Shown here: positions 1 through 7,302 of the stretch, piece by piece
Layout of the letters: every line of letters begins with the position of its first letter
Numbering within the stretch: the stretch's first letter is position 1
Source: Tissierella simiarum
GTDB taxonomy: Bacteria > Bacillota > Clostridia > Tissierellales > Tissierellaceae
Reading direction: 5' to 3'
Length of the DNA stretch: 64,000 bases
Assembly (NCBI RefSeq): GCF_018917865.1
Contig: NZ_JAHLPM010000011.1
Span: 1 to 64,000 of the forward strand
Program-made: the position numbers and the translations under genes
Notes under the pieces: model-generated
Told to the model about the DNA's origin: nothing
Database searches by the model: none
What the model saw: the letters and a program-made list of their open reading frames with translations, nothing else

Positions 1-117
1 GGGGTAGCTTGGAAAGTTAAAGCGGTTGGCGGACTGTATTCAGCGTGTCTTTAGACACTTGCAAGTAACATGCCCTTATAGGGCTGAGCAAACCACCCGT
101 TTGACGGGTGGTTATGA
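1..117 (+). mobile_element. Probable right end of an IS200/IS605-family element with structured omega-RNA-like 3' part
   Basis: Three consecutive stem-loops stand out from the AT-rich surroundings. They are GTGTC/GACAC (about 43-57), GCCC/GGGC (about 73-85) and ACCACCCGT/ACGGGTGGT (91-112). Right ends of IS200/IS605 elements in clostridia end in stacked hairpins of this type, and the omega RNA used by TnpB is made from this end. No transposase or TnpB frame can be recognised because the window begins inside the element, so the family call rests on shape and recollection. The last hairpin could also simply be a terminator for whatever lies upstream. Confidence 0.5.
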
Positions 118-161
118 TTGACAAAAATATAAAACGATATTTAAATTTATTTAACGTTAGA
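118..161 (+). promoter_or_regulatory. Consensus promoter with TTTAACGTTA-type palindrome
   Basis: TTGACA at 118-123, a 17-base spacer and TTAAAT at 141-146 form a good housekeeping promoter abutting the IS end. Just downstream lies TTTAACGTTAGA (150-161), a near-palindrome. The whole 54-base stretch matches the tldD promoter at 25161 at roughly 45 of 54 positions, so both are probably bound by the same regulator. Confidence 0.6.
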
Positions 162-199
162 ATTATTTTAATGTCAAATAAATTTTAAGAGGTGTTTTT

Positions 200-289
200 A
201 TGGAAACTAGGTTAAGTAAAAAATCCCAAGTAAAAGAATTAATTCGGTACAAAGAATATATGAAACTTCTTATATCCGATACTATCTAA
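200..289 (+). CDS. Small ORF, 29 aa, unknown
   Basis: The ATG at 200 follows AAGAGGTG at a good distance and lies behind the strong promoter at 118-146. The product is a short basic peptide (METRLSKKSQVKELIRYKEY... and a further nine residues) with no signal peptide or membrane segment. I do not recognise it. It may be a real small protein, a leader peptide, or the remnant of a longer gene cut by the adjacent IS insertion. The promoter and ribosome binding site are its only support. Confidence 0.35.
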   Translation: METRLSKKSQVKELIRYKEYMKLLISDTI

Positions 290-343
290 TAAAAGTTTTT
301 TAAAAAACTAAAATAAGGTATAATAAGGACAGAGGTGATTTTT

Positions 344-916
344 TTGGAGAAAGAAAAAACATTGAGTACTGAAGAAGAGATTAAAATCTTCTCTGATCCT
401 TATAGAATAAGGATATTAACTACATTTAAGAATCTAGGCAAACCAGCAACAGTTAAAGAAATTGCTGATTTAATGAAAGAAGTGCCTTCAAAAGTTCACT
501 ACCATGTAAAAAAATTGGAGTCTATAGATGTACTTAAATTAATTTATACAAGAGAGATAAATGGGATAATAGCTAAATACTATGAGCCAACAGCAGAATC
601 TTTTGCAATTGGAACTGAATTGGATAATTCACCTATAGATGATGTTATTAAAGATGAGATAAGAAAGCTAATAGTGAACTTATATGATGAGAGTAAGAAT
701 ATTATTTTAGACTATTTGTCCGAACGTGGAGATAATATAAAAAGTAAAGAAAGGTCTTCGATAGTTTCTAAAAGTGTATATTTAACAGAGGAAGAATTTA
801 AGGAGTTTAATCAAATTTTAGAGGAATTTTACTATAAACATAGAGAAAAAAAACTAGATGGTAAGAAATATCATTTATTTAATACTATATTTTATATAGA
901 TGATACCGTGGAATAA
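344..916 (+). CDS. ArsR-type winged-helix transcriptional regulator
   Basis: A protein of about 190 residues. The N-terminal 80 residues form an ArsR/HTH_20-type winged helix: FSDPYRIRILTTF, then VKEIADLMKEVPSKVHYHVKKLE as the recognition region. The C-terminal part is acidic and helical and may be a dimerisation or ligand module. The TTG at 344 is chosen because AGAGGTG (331-337) sits correctly before it, while the upstream in-frame GTG at 335 overlaps that ribosome binding site. TATAAT at 319-324 is a plausible -10. It is followed by the DUF362 ferredoxin gene on the same strand. The ligand is unknown; no metal-binding cysteines are visible. Confidence 0.8.
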   Translation: MEKEKTLSTEEEIKIFSDPYRIRILTTFKNLGKPATVKEIADLMKEVPSKVHYHVKKLESIDVLKLIYTREINGIIAKYYEPTAESFAIGTELDNSPIDDVIKDEIRKLIVNLYDESKNIILDYLSERGDNIKSKERSSIVSKSVYLTEEEFKEFNQILEEFYYKHREKKLDGKKYHLFNTIFYIDDTVE

Positions 917-935
917 AATTGATATTATAGCTGAA

Positions 936-955
936 ACAACTTTTATAAAAGTTGT
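936..955. repeat. 20-bp perfect palindrome between regulator and DUF362 gene
   Basis: ACAACTTTTATAAAAGTTGT is fully self-complementary. It lies between the ArsR-like gene and the DUF362 gene. It could be an operator for the adjacent regulator or a weak hairpin; there is no U-run after it, so a terminator is unlikely. Confidence 0.4.
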
Positions 956-982
956 CATGTAGGAAAAGGAAGGGCTGGAGTA

Positions 983-2128
983 TTGAAGAAAATAAATATT
1001 GTTGAATGTAAAGATTATGATTATCAAGAAGTCATTAAATCAGTTTATAAGTGCTTAGATAATATTGAAAGTTTGAAAACTATAAAGAAACATAGTAAAG
1101 TTTTGGTAAAAACCAATTTGCTTAAAAAGAATAGACCAGAAGACGGAGTCACAACACATCCATATATTGTTGAAGGTGTTGTTAAATATTTGCAGGATAT
1201 GGGATGTGCTGTAGTTATTGGAGACAGCCCAGGTGGACCTTTCAATGATAAAATTTTAGAAGGGATATATGAGACGACAGGTATGTTAGATATTCAAAAA
1301 AGAACTAACTGTCAACTAAATTATGATACTTCTGTAAAAGAAATATTTAATGAAGAAGCATTAATTTTAAAAAATATGAAGATTGTAAAAGCATTTGACG
1401 ATGTGGATTACATAATATCTTGTGCTAAGCTAAAAACTCATGCAATGATGTCATATACAGGAGCAGTTAAAAACCTATTTGGTGTAATTCCAGGTGTTAC
1501 TAAGGCAGAATACCATTTTAAAATGAATGATTTAAATCATTTTGCTAATGTATTAATTGATATTTGCCAATATGTTAAACCTGTTTTTTCAATAATAGAT
1601 GCTATAGATTGTATGGAAGGGGATGGACCATCTTCAGGAGATATACGTCGAGTAGGTCTAATTATGGCTGGAGAAAATCCCTATTTGTTAGATTTTATTG
1701 CTACAAAGATTGTTGGAATAGATCCATTTATAGTTCCAACTATTACGGAATCTTTAAACAGAGGATTATTCGAGGAAGATTTGAAGAACAATGTAATAGA
1801 TGGAGTAGATATTAGCTCATTAAATATAAAACCTTTTAAATTACCTCAATCTTCTAATATAAATTTTGTTGGGGGAAAAGTTCCAAAATTTGTTGAAAAT
1901 TTTATAATAGATAGTTTGAGACCAATTCCGATAATAAGATACGACCAATGTATTTCCTGTGGTATATGTGCTAGAAACTGTCCTGCAAAAATTATTGATA
2001 TGAAAAGTGGTAAACCAATTATAAATACGAAAAAATGTATAAGATGTTTCTGCTGCCATGAATTATGCCCTAAAAAAGCAGTGGATATAAAAAAACATCC
2101 TGTACATAGAGTTATATTTAGAGACTAG
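983..2128 (+). CDS. DUF362 domain protein with C-terminal 2[4Fe-4S] ferredoxin
   Basis: A 381-residue protein starting at TTG behind GGAAGGG...GGAG. Residues 1-290 match the DUF362 family (VLVKTNLLKK, GDSPGG, KLKTHAMMSYTGAVKNLFG). The C-terminus carries two complete [4Fe-4S] motifs, CISCGICARNCP and CIRCFCCHELCP (about residues 324-362). Proteins of this design are common in anaerobic Firmicutes and archaea. They are cytoplasmic and presumably redox-active, but the substrate is not known. A terminator hairpin follows at 2155. Confidence 0.85.
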   Translation: MKKINIVECKDYDYQEVIKSVYKCLDNIESLKTIKKHSKVLVKTNLLKKNRPEDGVTTHPYIVEGVVKYLQDMGCAVVIGDSPGGPFNDKILEGIYETTGMLDIQKRTNCQLNYDTSVKEIFNEEALILKNMKIVKAFDDVDYIISCAKLKTHAMMSYTGAVKNLFGVIPGVTKAEYHFKMNDLNHFANVLIDICQYVKPVFSIIDAIDCMEGDGPSSGDIRRVGLIMAGENPYLLDFIATKIVGIDPFIVPTITESLNRGLFEEDLKNNVIDGVDISSLNIKPFKLPQSSNINFVGGKVPKFVENFIIDSLRPIPIIRYDQCISCGICARNCPAKIIDMKSGKPIINTKKCIRCFCCHELCPKKAVDIKKHPVHRVIFRD

Positions 2129-2154
2129 CTATAAAATAGATAATGATCAAAAAG

Positions 2155-2187
2155 AAACAAGTACTTCAAAAATACTTGTTTTTTTAG
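2155..2187 (+). terminator. Rho-independent terminator after the DUF362 gene
   Basis: The stem AAACAAGTA/TACTTGTTT with a short A-rich loop is followed directly by a run of T. Confidence 0.8.
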
Positions 2188-2357
2188 TTTTAAGATTATG
2201 TAATTATATTAAGTAGAAATATCTAAATAAGAAGGGAGTGATCATTAAATTTTTTATTTCTTTATAAAAAACAAGAATATTTAAAAATATAAAAGGAATC
2301 AGAGAAAGAATATAGAATATCCATAGTATTGATGAATACAGATATGGAGGACTAATT

Positions 2358-3110
2358 ATGATAAATATCATTGATACTTTTCAAGAATTTAGGGAGTGTT
2401 TTGAAGATAAATTAGATTTATCTATAGATGATAAGATTCGGATATGGCAGGATTGCTATATCTCAAAGTATCCTGAATTGGAAAGGAAGTGTAAAGCTTA
2501 TTATGAAGAATACGATTATAGCTGGAAGAGTGTTGCTAATGAACTAGTGTTTAAAAGAACTAAGGATGATTTCAATAAAATGATTAAAGCCCATGAAAAT
2601 ATTTTAGAAATAATAGAAGAAGTAAATTTAAATGCTAAAGAAGTATTTAATTTAGACTTACAAAGTAAGGAGTCAATACGTCTTAATATTCTAAAAGAAA
2701 TTGAAAATCATAGTATGTTTCCTAATAACAAACGATTTATTATATGTAAAAAGAAAGATCTACAGCCAATAGGAGAAATAAATTATTGTGATTGGGATTC
2801 AAGGAATCAAAAATGTGAGTTTGGAATAAAAATATGTGAAGTAGTTGAACAAGGAAAGGGTTATGGAAAGGATGCATTATACCATTTTATTGATTTTATA
2901 TTTAGGTTTTTAAATCTTAATAAAATAGAATTAATGACGATGATTGATAATGAAAGATCACAAAATCTATATAAAAAATTAGGATTTAAAGAAATCGGAG
3001 TAATTAGGAATGGATATTTTGATAGTAGAACTGGTACATTTCAAGATGTATTATACATGGATATACTAAAGTATGAATGGGATGAAATAAAAAATAGTGT
3101 ATCAATATAA
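2358..3110 (+). CDS. GNAT family N-acetyltransferase with N-terminal extension
   Basis: A 250-residue protein. The C-terminal half (about 115-245) is a RimJ/RimL-like GNAT domain: PIGEINYCDWD, then the acetyl-CoA loop EQGKGYGKDAL, and NLYKKLGFKEIG near the end. The first 110 residues are a charged helical region that I do not recognise. It may take part in substrate binding or may be a separate domain. The ATG at 2358 is preceded by GGAGGACTAATT. The substrate is unknown. A second, unrelated GNAT gene follows 140 bp downstream. Confidence 0.75.
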   Translation: MINIIDTFQEFRECFEDKLDLSIDDKIRIWQDCYISKYPELERKCKAYYEEYDYSWKSVANELVFKRTKDDFNKMIKAHENILEIIEEVNLNAKEVFNLDLQSKESIRLNILKEIENHSMFPNNKRFIICKKKDLQPIGEINYCDWDSRNQKCEFGIKICEVVEQGKGYGKDALYHFIDFIFRFLNLNKIELMTMIDNERSQNLYKKLGFKEIGVIRNGYFDSRTGTFQDVLYMDILKYEWDEIKNSVSI

Positions 3111-3253
3111 TGAAAAATTTAAAATTAAAGGAGTAACTTGATAGAATTTATGAAGAACATGTTTTATATCAATTAATAATGTATTTAAGGTGTGATATAA
3201 AGAAAATCTAAAGTATTAATATTTTAGAGAGATTAATCTTAGGGGGGAATAAT

Positions 3254-3724
3254 ATGGAGTATAGGATAGCAAACAAGCAAGATATATCTCAACTAGTAGA
3301 GATGAGGTGGAACTTTAAAATGGAAAATAAAGAGGAATATAATATTTGTGATAAACAGGAGTTTATAAACGAATGTGAAAGTTTTTTTAAGAAAGGGTTA
3401 GAAGAAGGAAATTGGACACATTGGATAGCGGTTGATAAAGGAGATATTGTTTCACATATTTCTATTAGTCATATTAGAAAAATACCTAAGCCTAGCCGAC
3501 TTCATGATGAATATGGATACGTAACTAATGTTTATACAAAACCATCATATAGGGGGAACGGTATAGGATCGGAACTTATGGATAGAGTCAATAAATGGGC
3601 TGAAGAAAAAGATTTTGAGATATTAATAGTTTGGCCAAGTAAAAAAGCTATACCATTTTATAAAAGAAAAGGTTTTAGTAATCAAAATGAGATAATGGAA
3701 AAAGTACTAAGAATTGATATTTAA
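3254..3724 (+). CDS. GNAT family N-acetyltransferase
   Basis: A compact 156-residue GNAT protein covering one full domain. It opens with YRIANKQDISQLVEMRW and has the acetyl-CoA binding loop YRGNGIGSELMDR (about residues 98-110) and a C-terminal PFYKRKGFSN. The ATG follows a strong AGGGGGGAATAAT. Small stand-alone GNATs act on metabolites, antibiotics or protein N-termini; nothing here narrows that down. Confidence 0.8.
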   Translation: MEYRIANKQDISQLVEMRWNFKMENKEEYNICDKQEFINECESFFKKGLEEGNWTHWIAVDKGDIVSHISISHIRKIPKPSRLHDEYGYVTNVYTKPSYRGNGIGSELMDRVNKWAEEKDFEILIVWPSKKAIPFYKRKGFSNQNEIMEKVLRIDI

Positions 3725-3779
3725 GAACATTATATTTTAAATTGTTAATGTATAATGTATGATTTATTTCATAATATCT

Positions 3780-3809
3780 TTGACATTCAACTCTTTTCTA
3801 GCATAGTAT
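3780..3809 (+). promoter_or_regulatory. Promoter of the LysM gene
   Basis: TTGACA at 3780-3785 with a TAGTAT -10 at 3804-3809 (18-base spacer) precedes the LysM gene by about 40 bases. Confidence 0.5.
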
Positions 3810-3846
3810 ATATGGAAAATATATATTAAAAAGAAAGGTGGTTATT

Positions 3847-4557
3847 ATGAACGATAATTATGGAATACAACAAAGATGTCCTTCTGGAAGTTTTCAATAT
3901 ACAATAAGAGCAGGAGATACTCTGTTTGCACTTAGCCAAAGATTTAATGTAAGTGTACAGGCGATTATGAATGTCAATCCAGGAATAGATCCAAATAGGT
4001 TACAAATAGGTCAAATAATATGTATACCAAGTATGGCACCTCCAGTACCTTCATGTCCAAATGGATTTCTTTATACAATAAGAGCAGGAGACACTTTATT
4101 TGAACTTAGTCAAAGATTTAATGTAAGTGTGCAGGCAATTATAAATGCTAATCCAGGAATAGATCCAAATAGGTTACAAATAGGTCAAGTAATATGTATA
4201 CCAAGTATGGCACCTCCAGTACCTCCATGTCCAAATGGATTTCTCTATACAATAAGAGCAGGAGATACTTTATTTGAACTTAGTCAAAGATTTAATGTAA
4301 GTGTACAGGCGATTATAAATGCCAACCCAGGAATAGATCCAAATAGACTACAAATAGGTCAAGTAATATGTATACCAATGGTAACATTTCCAGTACCTCC
4401 ATGTCCAAGTGGATTCCTTTATACAATAAGAGCAGGAGATACTTTATTTGCACTTAGTCAAAGATTTAATGTAAGTGTGCAGGCAATTATAAATGCCAAC
4501 CCAGGAATAGATCCAAATAGACTACAAATAGGTCAAATAATATGTATACCAGTTTAA
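3847..4557 (+). CDS. Four-LysM repeat protein
   Basis: A 236-residue protein made almost entirely of four LysM domains (each beginning YTIRAGDTLF and ending IGQxICIP) joined by short Pro/Cys linkers (VPPCPNGFL). LysM domains bind GlcNAc-containing glycans such as peptidoglycan or spore cortex. There is no signal peptide or catalytic domain, a pattern often seen in spore-coat or forespore proteins. The ATG at 3847 is chosen over the in-frame GTG at 3838 because AAAGGTGG forms its ribosome binding site. The repeats are almost identical at DNA level, which points to recent duplication or gene conversion. Confidence 0.85.
   Translation: MNDNYGIQQRCPSGSFQYTIRAGDTLFALSQRFNVSVQAIMNVNPGIDPNRLQIGQIICIPSMAPPVPSCPNGFLYTIRAGDTLFELSQRFNVSVQAIINANPGIDPNRLQIGQVICIPSMAPPVPPCPNGFLYTIRAGDTLFELSQRFNVSVQAIINANPGIDPNRLQIGQVICIPMVTFPVPPCPSGFLYTIRAGDTLFALSQRFNVSVQAIINANPGIDPNRLQIGQIICIPV
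3898..4557 (+). repeat. Four tandem about 174-bp repeats encoding LysM domains
   Basis: Copies begin at 3898, 4072, 4246 and 4420, a period of exactly 174 bp. They differ from each other at few positions, including runs of identical codons. Confidence 0.85.
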
Positions 4558-4622
4558 TACTATAGTTCAAATAATATATGCTAAGAGTAATATATTCAAT
4601 GATAAGTCTATAGATAAAAATG

Positions 4623-4652
4623 AGAAGCCCAATAATCTGGGCTTTTCATTTT
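4623..4652 (+). terminator. Terminator after the LysM gene
   Basis: The stem AAGCCCA/TGGGCTT with a six-base loop is followed by a T-rich tail. Confidence 0.8.
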
Positions 4653-4709
4653 TATAAAAAGAAAAAGAACTTAAATAAATATATAGTTAAAAGATATATT
4701 AAATAGTTA

Positions 4710-4738
4710 AAGACATAAATAGAAATATTTGGTATAAT
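4710..4738 (+). promoter_or_regulatory. Promoter of the putative toxin transcript
   Basis: AAGACA (4710-4715), 17 bases and TATAAT (4733-4738) give a predicted start near 4745, so the leader before the ORF at 4826 is about 80 bases long. The leader holds two segments, 4765-4777 and 4810-4821, that are complementary to the 3' part of the same transcript (see the findings). Confidence 0.55.
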
Positions 4739-4825
4739 ATAATTGCTAACGAGCATAGGGGTATTAAATGCGACTTTCAATATAATCCTTCCCTTCTGTC
4801 CCTAAACATGGGTAGAAAGAGGTTA

Positions 4826-5068
4826 ATGATAAAAGAAGTACAGAAGAGGAGGATTGATAATATTAGTGAGAATTTAATTACTATTTTGGCTGTTGTATCA
4901 ATTACGGCAATTACTATAGTGTCCTTTGTAGCCTTAGTATCGCTAATGATATATTTTACAGAGAAAAAAATTATAGCAGGATTTAAGTCAAAAACAGAGA
5001 TTAAAGATTTAAAATCAGAGTCTAATATAAGAATTGAAGCTATAAAAGAAGAAAAAGAAAAACAGTAG
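4826..5068 (+). CDS. Small single-pass membrane protein, candidate type I toxin
   Basis: The product is 80 residues: a short basic N-terminus, a single hydrophobic helix (about residues 18-43) and a highly charged Lys/Glu tail. The ATG at 4826 is preferred to the in-frame ATG at 4808 because AGAAAGAGG stands just upstream. That ribosome binding site lies inside GGGTAGAAAGAG (4810-4821), whose exact complement is at 5134-5145 in the 3' region. The gene is opposed by a convergent short antisense unit. This layout is that of type I toxin-antitoxin loci, but I do not recognise the peptide and it is longer than most such toxins. Confidence 0.5.
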   Translation: MIKEVQKRRIDNISENLITILAVVSITAITIVSFVALVSLMIYFTEKKIIAGFKSKTEIKDLKSESNIRIEAIKEEKEKQ

Positions 5069-5142
5069 GTTTGTTTTGGCGAACACCTACTGTTTGCATA
5101 AAAGTCGTATTTAGATAAACTTCAGAATTATGACTCTTTCTA
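5050..5142 (-). ncRNA. Putative antisense RNA (type I antitoxin-like)
   Basis: On the minus strand a perfect TATAAT -10 (plus 5148-5153) is followed about 50 bases later by the 11-bp hairpin AAACAGTAGGT/ACCTACTGTTT (arms at 5095-5085 and 5070-5060). The hairpin is followed on the minus strand by TTTTTCTTTTTC. This is a complete minimal unit of about 90 bases, ending inside the 3' end of the small membrane-protein gene. The -35 is poor (TGTTTA). The predicted 5' end begins with GGGTAGAAAGAG, the same sequence as the toxin leader. Confidence 0.5.
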
Positions 5143-5221
5143 CCCTTATTATATCATGTTTTTAGAAAAATAAACATATTAAGAATTTAAATATAATTAA
5201 TTTAAGGGAAGTGTATAATCT

Positions 5222-5329
5222 ATGAAAGTATTTTATGTTGCAATAGGATCTATTATAGTTATGACTTTAGCAGGAATATCTAGTATAAAAATACTTACAG
5301 GATTTAGTAAGAGAGAAAAAAGAATATAA
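5222..5329 (+). CDS. 35-aa hydrophobic peptide with basic tail
   Basis: The ATG at 5222 encodes MKVFYVAIGSIIVMTLAGIS followed by a short basic tail ending KREKRI. This is one predicted transmembrane helix plus a positive C-terminus. AAGGGAAG lies about 10 bases upstream and a strong terminator follows at 5368. It could be the real toxin of the neighbouring antisense locus, a second membrane peptide, or a chance ORF. It is too short for homology recognition. Confidence 0.4.
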   Translation: MKVFYVAIGSIIVMTLAGISSIKILTGFSKREKRI

Positions 5330-5367
5330 GATTAAATTTTTGTAGCGTAAATATATGCTAATAAGAT

Positions 5368-5412
5368 TATAAACGAAAAGATAGCTATTTAAGCTATCTT
5401 TTCGTTTATAGA
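5368..5412 (+). terminator. Strong terminator hairpin
   Basis: An 18-19 bp perfect stem (TATAAACGAAAAGATAGCT and its complement) with an ATTTA loop. It ends the small-ORF region and could work in both directions. Confidence 0.75.
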
Positions 5413-5696
5413 AAACATTATTTAGAAGTTTAATAGTTTAGTTACATATTAATTTTAGTTATAATAAAATTTAAAAGAATATTAAATTTGAAGTACCAAT
5501 AAAGAAATAATGCGTTTTTACTGTTATAATAATGGTATAGAGAATTATGTATTTGTTGACAATGTGGAATTAATATATGTTATGGTTATTTAATAATAGA
5601 TCGTCATATTAATTTCGAAAGTGAAAGTTCTTACATATCAATACTGGTTGAGAAAGATTAAAGAATCAAGATAAAAAAGACCTGCGAGGTGATGAA

Positions 5697-6383
5697 ATGG
5701 AAAATATTATTTTGAAAATAAAAAAATTATTAAGTTTAGGTGAAAGCAATAATAAAAATGAAGCAGAAGTGGCATTGTTAAAAGCCCAAGAGCTATTAGT
5801 TAAACATAAGTTATCTTTAAAAGAAATAGAAGAAAATGAGACAGAAAATCTAAAAGTAATTAAGAAAAAAACCAATGTCACTTTCAGAACTGGTAAATGG
5901 AAAGGAATACTTGCTGGTTTAATAGCAGATAATTTTAATTGCTATTGCTATTATAATACAAGATATTCTCATAGAATAGTGTTTTTAGGAAAAGAAGAAG
6001 ATGTTAGTATATGTGAATTACTTTTAACGTATGCAATAGATACTATAGAAAGTACTTGTAAAAGATTAGCTTATAAATATTCTAAGAATGGTTATAGTGT
6101 AAAAGGACTGACGAATGATTATGCCTTAGGATTTATAGATGGATTATACAAACAATTTGAAAGACAAAAAAGAGAAAATCAAGAATGGGGAATAATGCTT
6201 GTGAAAGATAAAGAAGTGCAGGAAGAATATGATAATATTAATTTTGATCGTGTTATCAATTCAGATATTAAGGTACAAGGATTTTCAGAACTATATGTTG
6301 AAGGTTTAGAAGATGGAGAGAACTTTAAAATAAATAATCGAGTTGAAGGTAAGGAAGAACAACAAATTCCAATGTCTAATTAA
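5697..6383 (+). CDS. DUF2786 domain protein
   Basis: A 228-residue protein. The N-terminal 40 residues (ILKIKKLLSLGESNNKNEAE then ALLKAQELLVKHKL) are the hallmark of DUF2786. The rest matches the region normally found behind it, including a central FRTGKWKGILAGLIADNF segment. The family is common in phages, mobile elements and accessory regions, and its biochemical role is not established. The ATG follows GCGAGGTGATGAA. No membrane segment is present. The gene has about 280 bases of AT-rich leader and its own terminator. Confidence 0.75.
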   Translation: MENIILKIKKLLSLGESNNKNEAEVALLKAQELLVKHKLSLKEIEENETENLKVIKKKTNVTFRTGKWKGILAGLIADNFNCYCYYNTRYSHRIVFLGKEEDVSICELLLTYAIDTIESTCKRLAYKYSKNGYSVKGLTNDYALGFIDGLYKQFERQKRENQEWGIMLVKDKEVQEEYDNINFDRVINSDIKVQGFSELYVEGLEDGENFKINNRVEGKEEQQIPMSN

Positions 6384-6487
6384 AAGCATAGTTTTTATAG
6401 ATGTATAACTGTGAAAACATAATAATTAATTTCTATTAATTTACATATACGAAAAGTAATATTATAAAAATTTTAAAAATTATTTTC

Positions 6488-6528
6488 TAAGAGTAGATAG
6501 TATTAGTTTAACTATCTACTCTTTTTAT
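6488..6528 (+). terminator. Terminator after the DUF2786 gene
   Basis: The 12-bp perfect stem AGAGTAGATAGT/ACTATCTACTCT is followed by TTTTT. Confidence 0.85.
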
Positions 6529-6726
6529 AAATATAGTGAGAAAGAAATGTAAGATAATAATAAACATTATTCAAAAAATGGAATTTAAGGTTTGTTTATT
6601 TTGAATAAAATAAAAATAATGGTATAATAATGTAAGATATTGTTATGGATATAAGAAGTATAAAATTTGGTTTTATGGATGTAATACTATTAAAGATATC
6701 TTATTATATAAACCTAAAATTAAAGA
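6529..6726. other. Intergenic region with an unassigned plus-strand promoter
   Basis: There is no ORF here. TTGAAT (6601-6606), 16 bases and TATAAT (6623-6628) make a plausible plus-strand promoter that would read antisense into the 3' end of the SOD gene. No terminator was found for such a transcript, so a regulatory RNA is only possible. Confidence 0.3.
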
Positions 6727-7209
6727 CTAATCATATAATGGATAGATTACGCCACATCCAATTCTCAATCCAGAGTTTCCTGCTGGTTGTGTTCTATAAT
6801 CATCTGGATTAAGGTGTATAATTACAGATTTATCTACAACATCTACTGGTTTGAACTTATCAGTAAAGAAATTCATTCTAGCGTATCCATTATTTGAGAA
6901 CAGTACTGGGAAATCCCCTGCATGATTACCATGAGGTTGATTAGTTGGATTCCAATGTTCTCCAGCGGATTCAAAAGGATTATTATAATTCGTTATTTCA
7001 CAGACTCCATTTTCATGGATGTGAAAACCGAAGGGACCTATAGGTTGGATATTTTCATTACCAGGTTGATATAAAGGTAACCCCCAAACTTCTACATATA
7101 CTTCAGTTCCTCCTTCTACGTCTACAAACCAGATATTACCTTGTAGATCGGGAACTATATTGCCACCTGAAATTTTTGCATAGGCATCTAACCTTGGAAA
7201 ATTGTTCAT
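6727..7209 (-). CDS. Cu/Zn superoxide dismutase family protein
   Basis: A 160-residue SodC-like protein that would dismutate superoxide. All metal ligands of the family are visible: FHIHENG (two copper His), GEHWNP (bridging His), PHGNHAGD (two zinc His and Asp) and SVIIHLNPDD (last copper His). The ATG at 7209 is chosen because AAAGGAGG precedes it; an in-frame TTG lies seven codons upstream. No signal peptide is present, although bacterial SodC proteins are usually exported, so it may act in the cytoplasm or at the spore surface. It is divergent from the isochorismatase gene. Confidence 0.85.
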   Translation of the reverse strand: MNNFPRLDAYAKISGGNIVPDLQGNIWFVDVEGGTEVYVEVWGLPLYQPGNENIQPIGPFGFHIHENGVCEITNYNNPFESAGEHWNPTNQPHGNHAGDFPVLFSNNGYARMNFFTDKFKPVDVVDKSVIIHLNPDDYRTQPAGNSGLRIGCGVIYPLYD

Positions 7210-7302
7210 ATAAAATCCTCCTTTCAACAATATAATATGCAGTTCTTTAAGTAAATGATATATGTTGTTTGGAAGGATTAATAAAACATAAGGAGTGTTT
7301 TT

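Noticed and set aside
3138-3176. 12-codon ORF after AAAGGAG between the two GNAT genes
   Set aside because: Too short, with no promoter or terminator, and an AT-rich random composition.
3898-4557. Regular repeats that could be taken for a CRISPR array
   Set aside because: The period is 174 bp with no unique spacers, and the repeats encode LysM domains in one frame.
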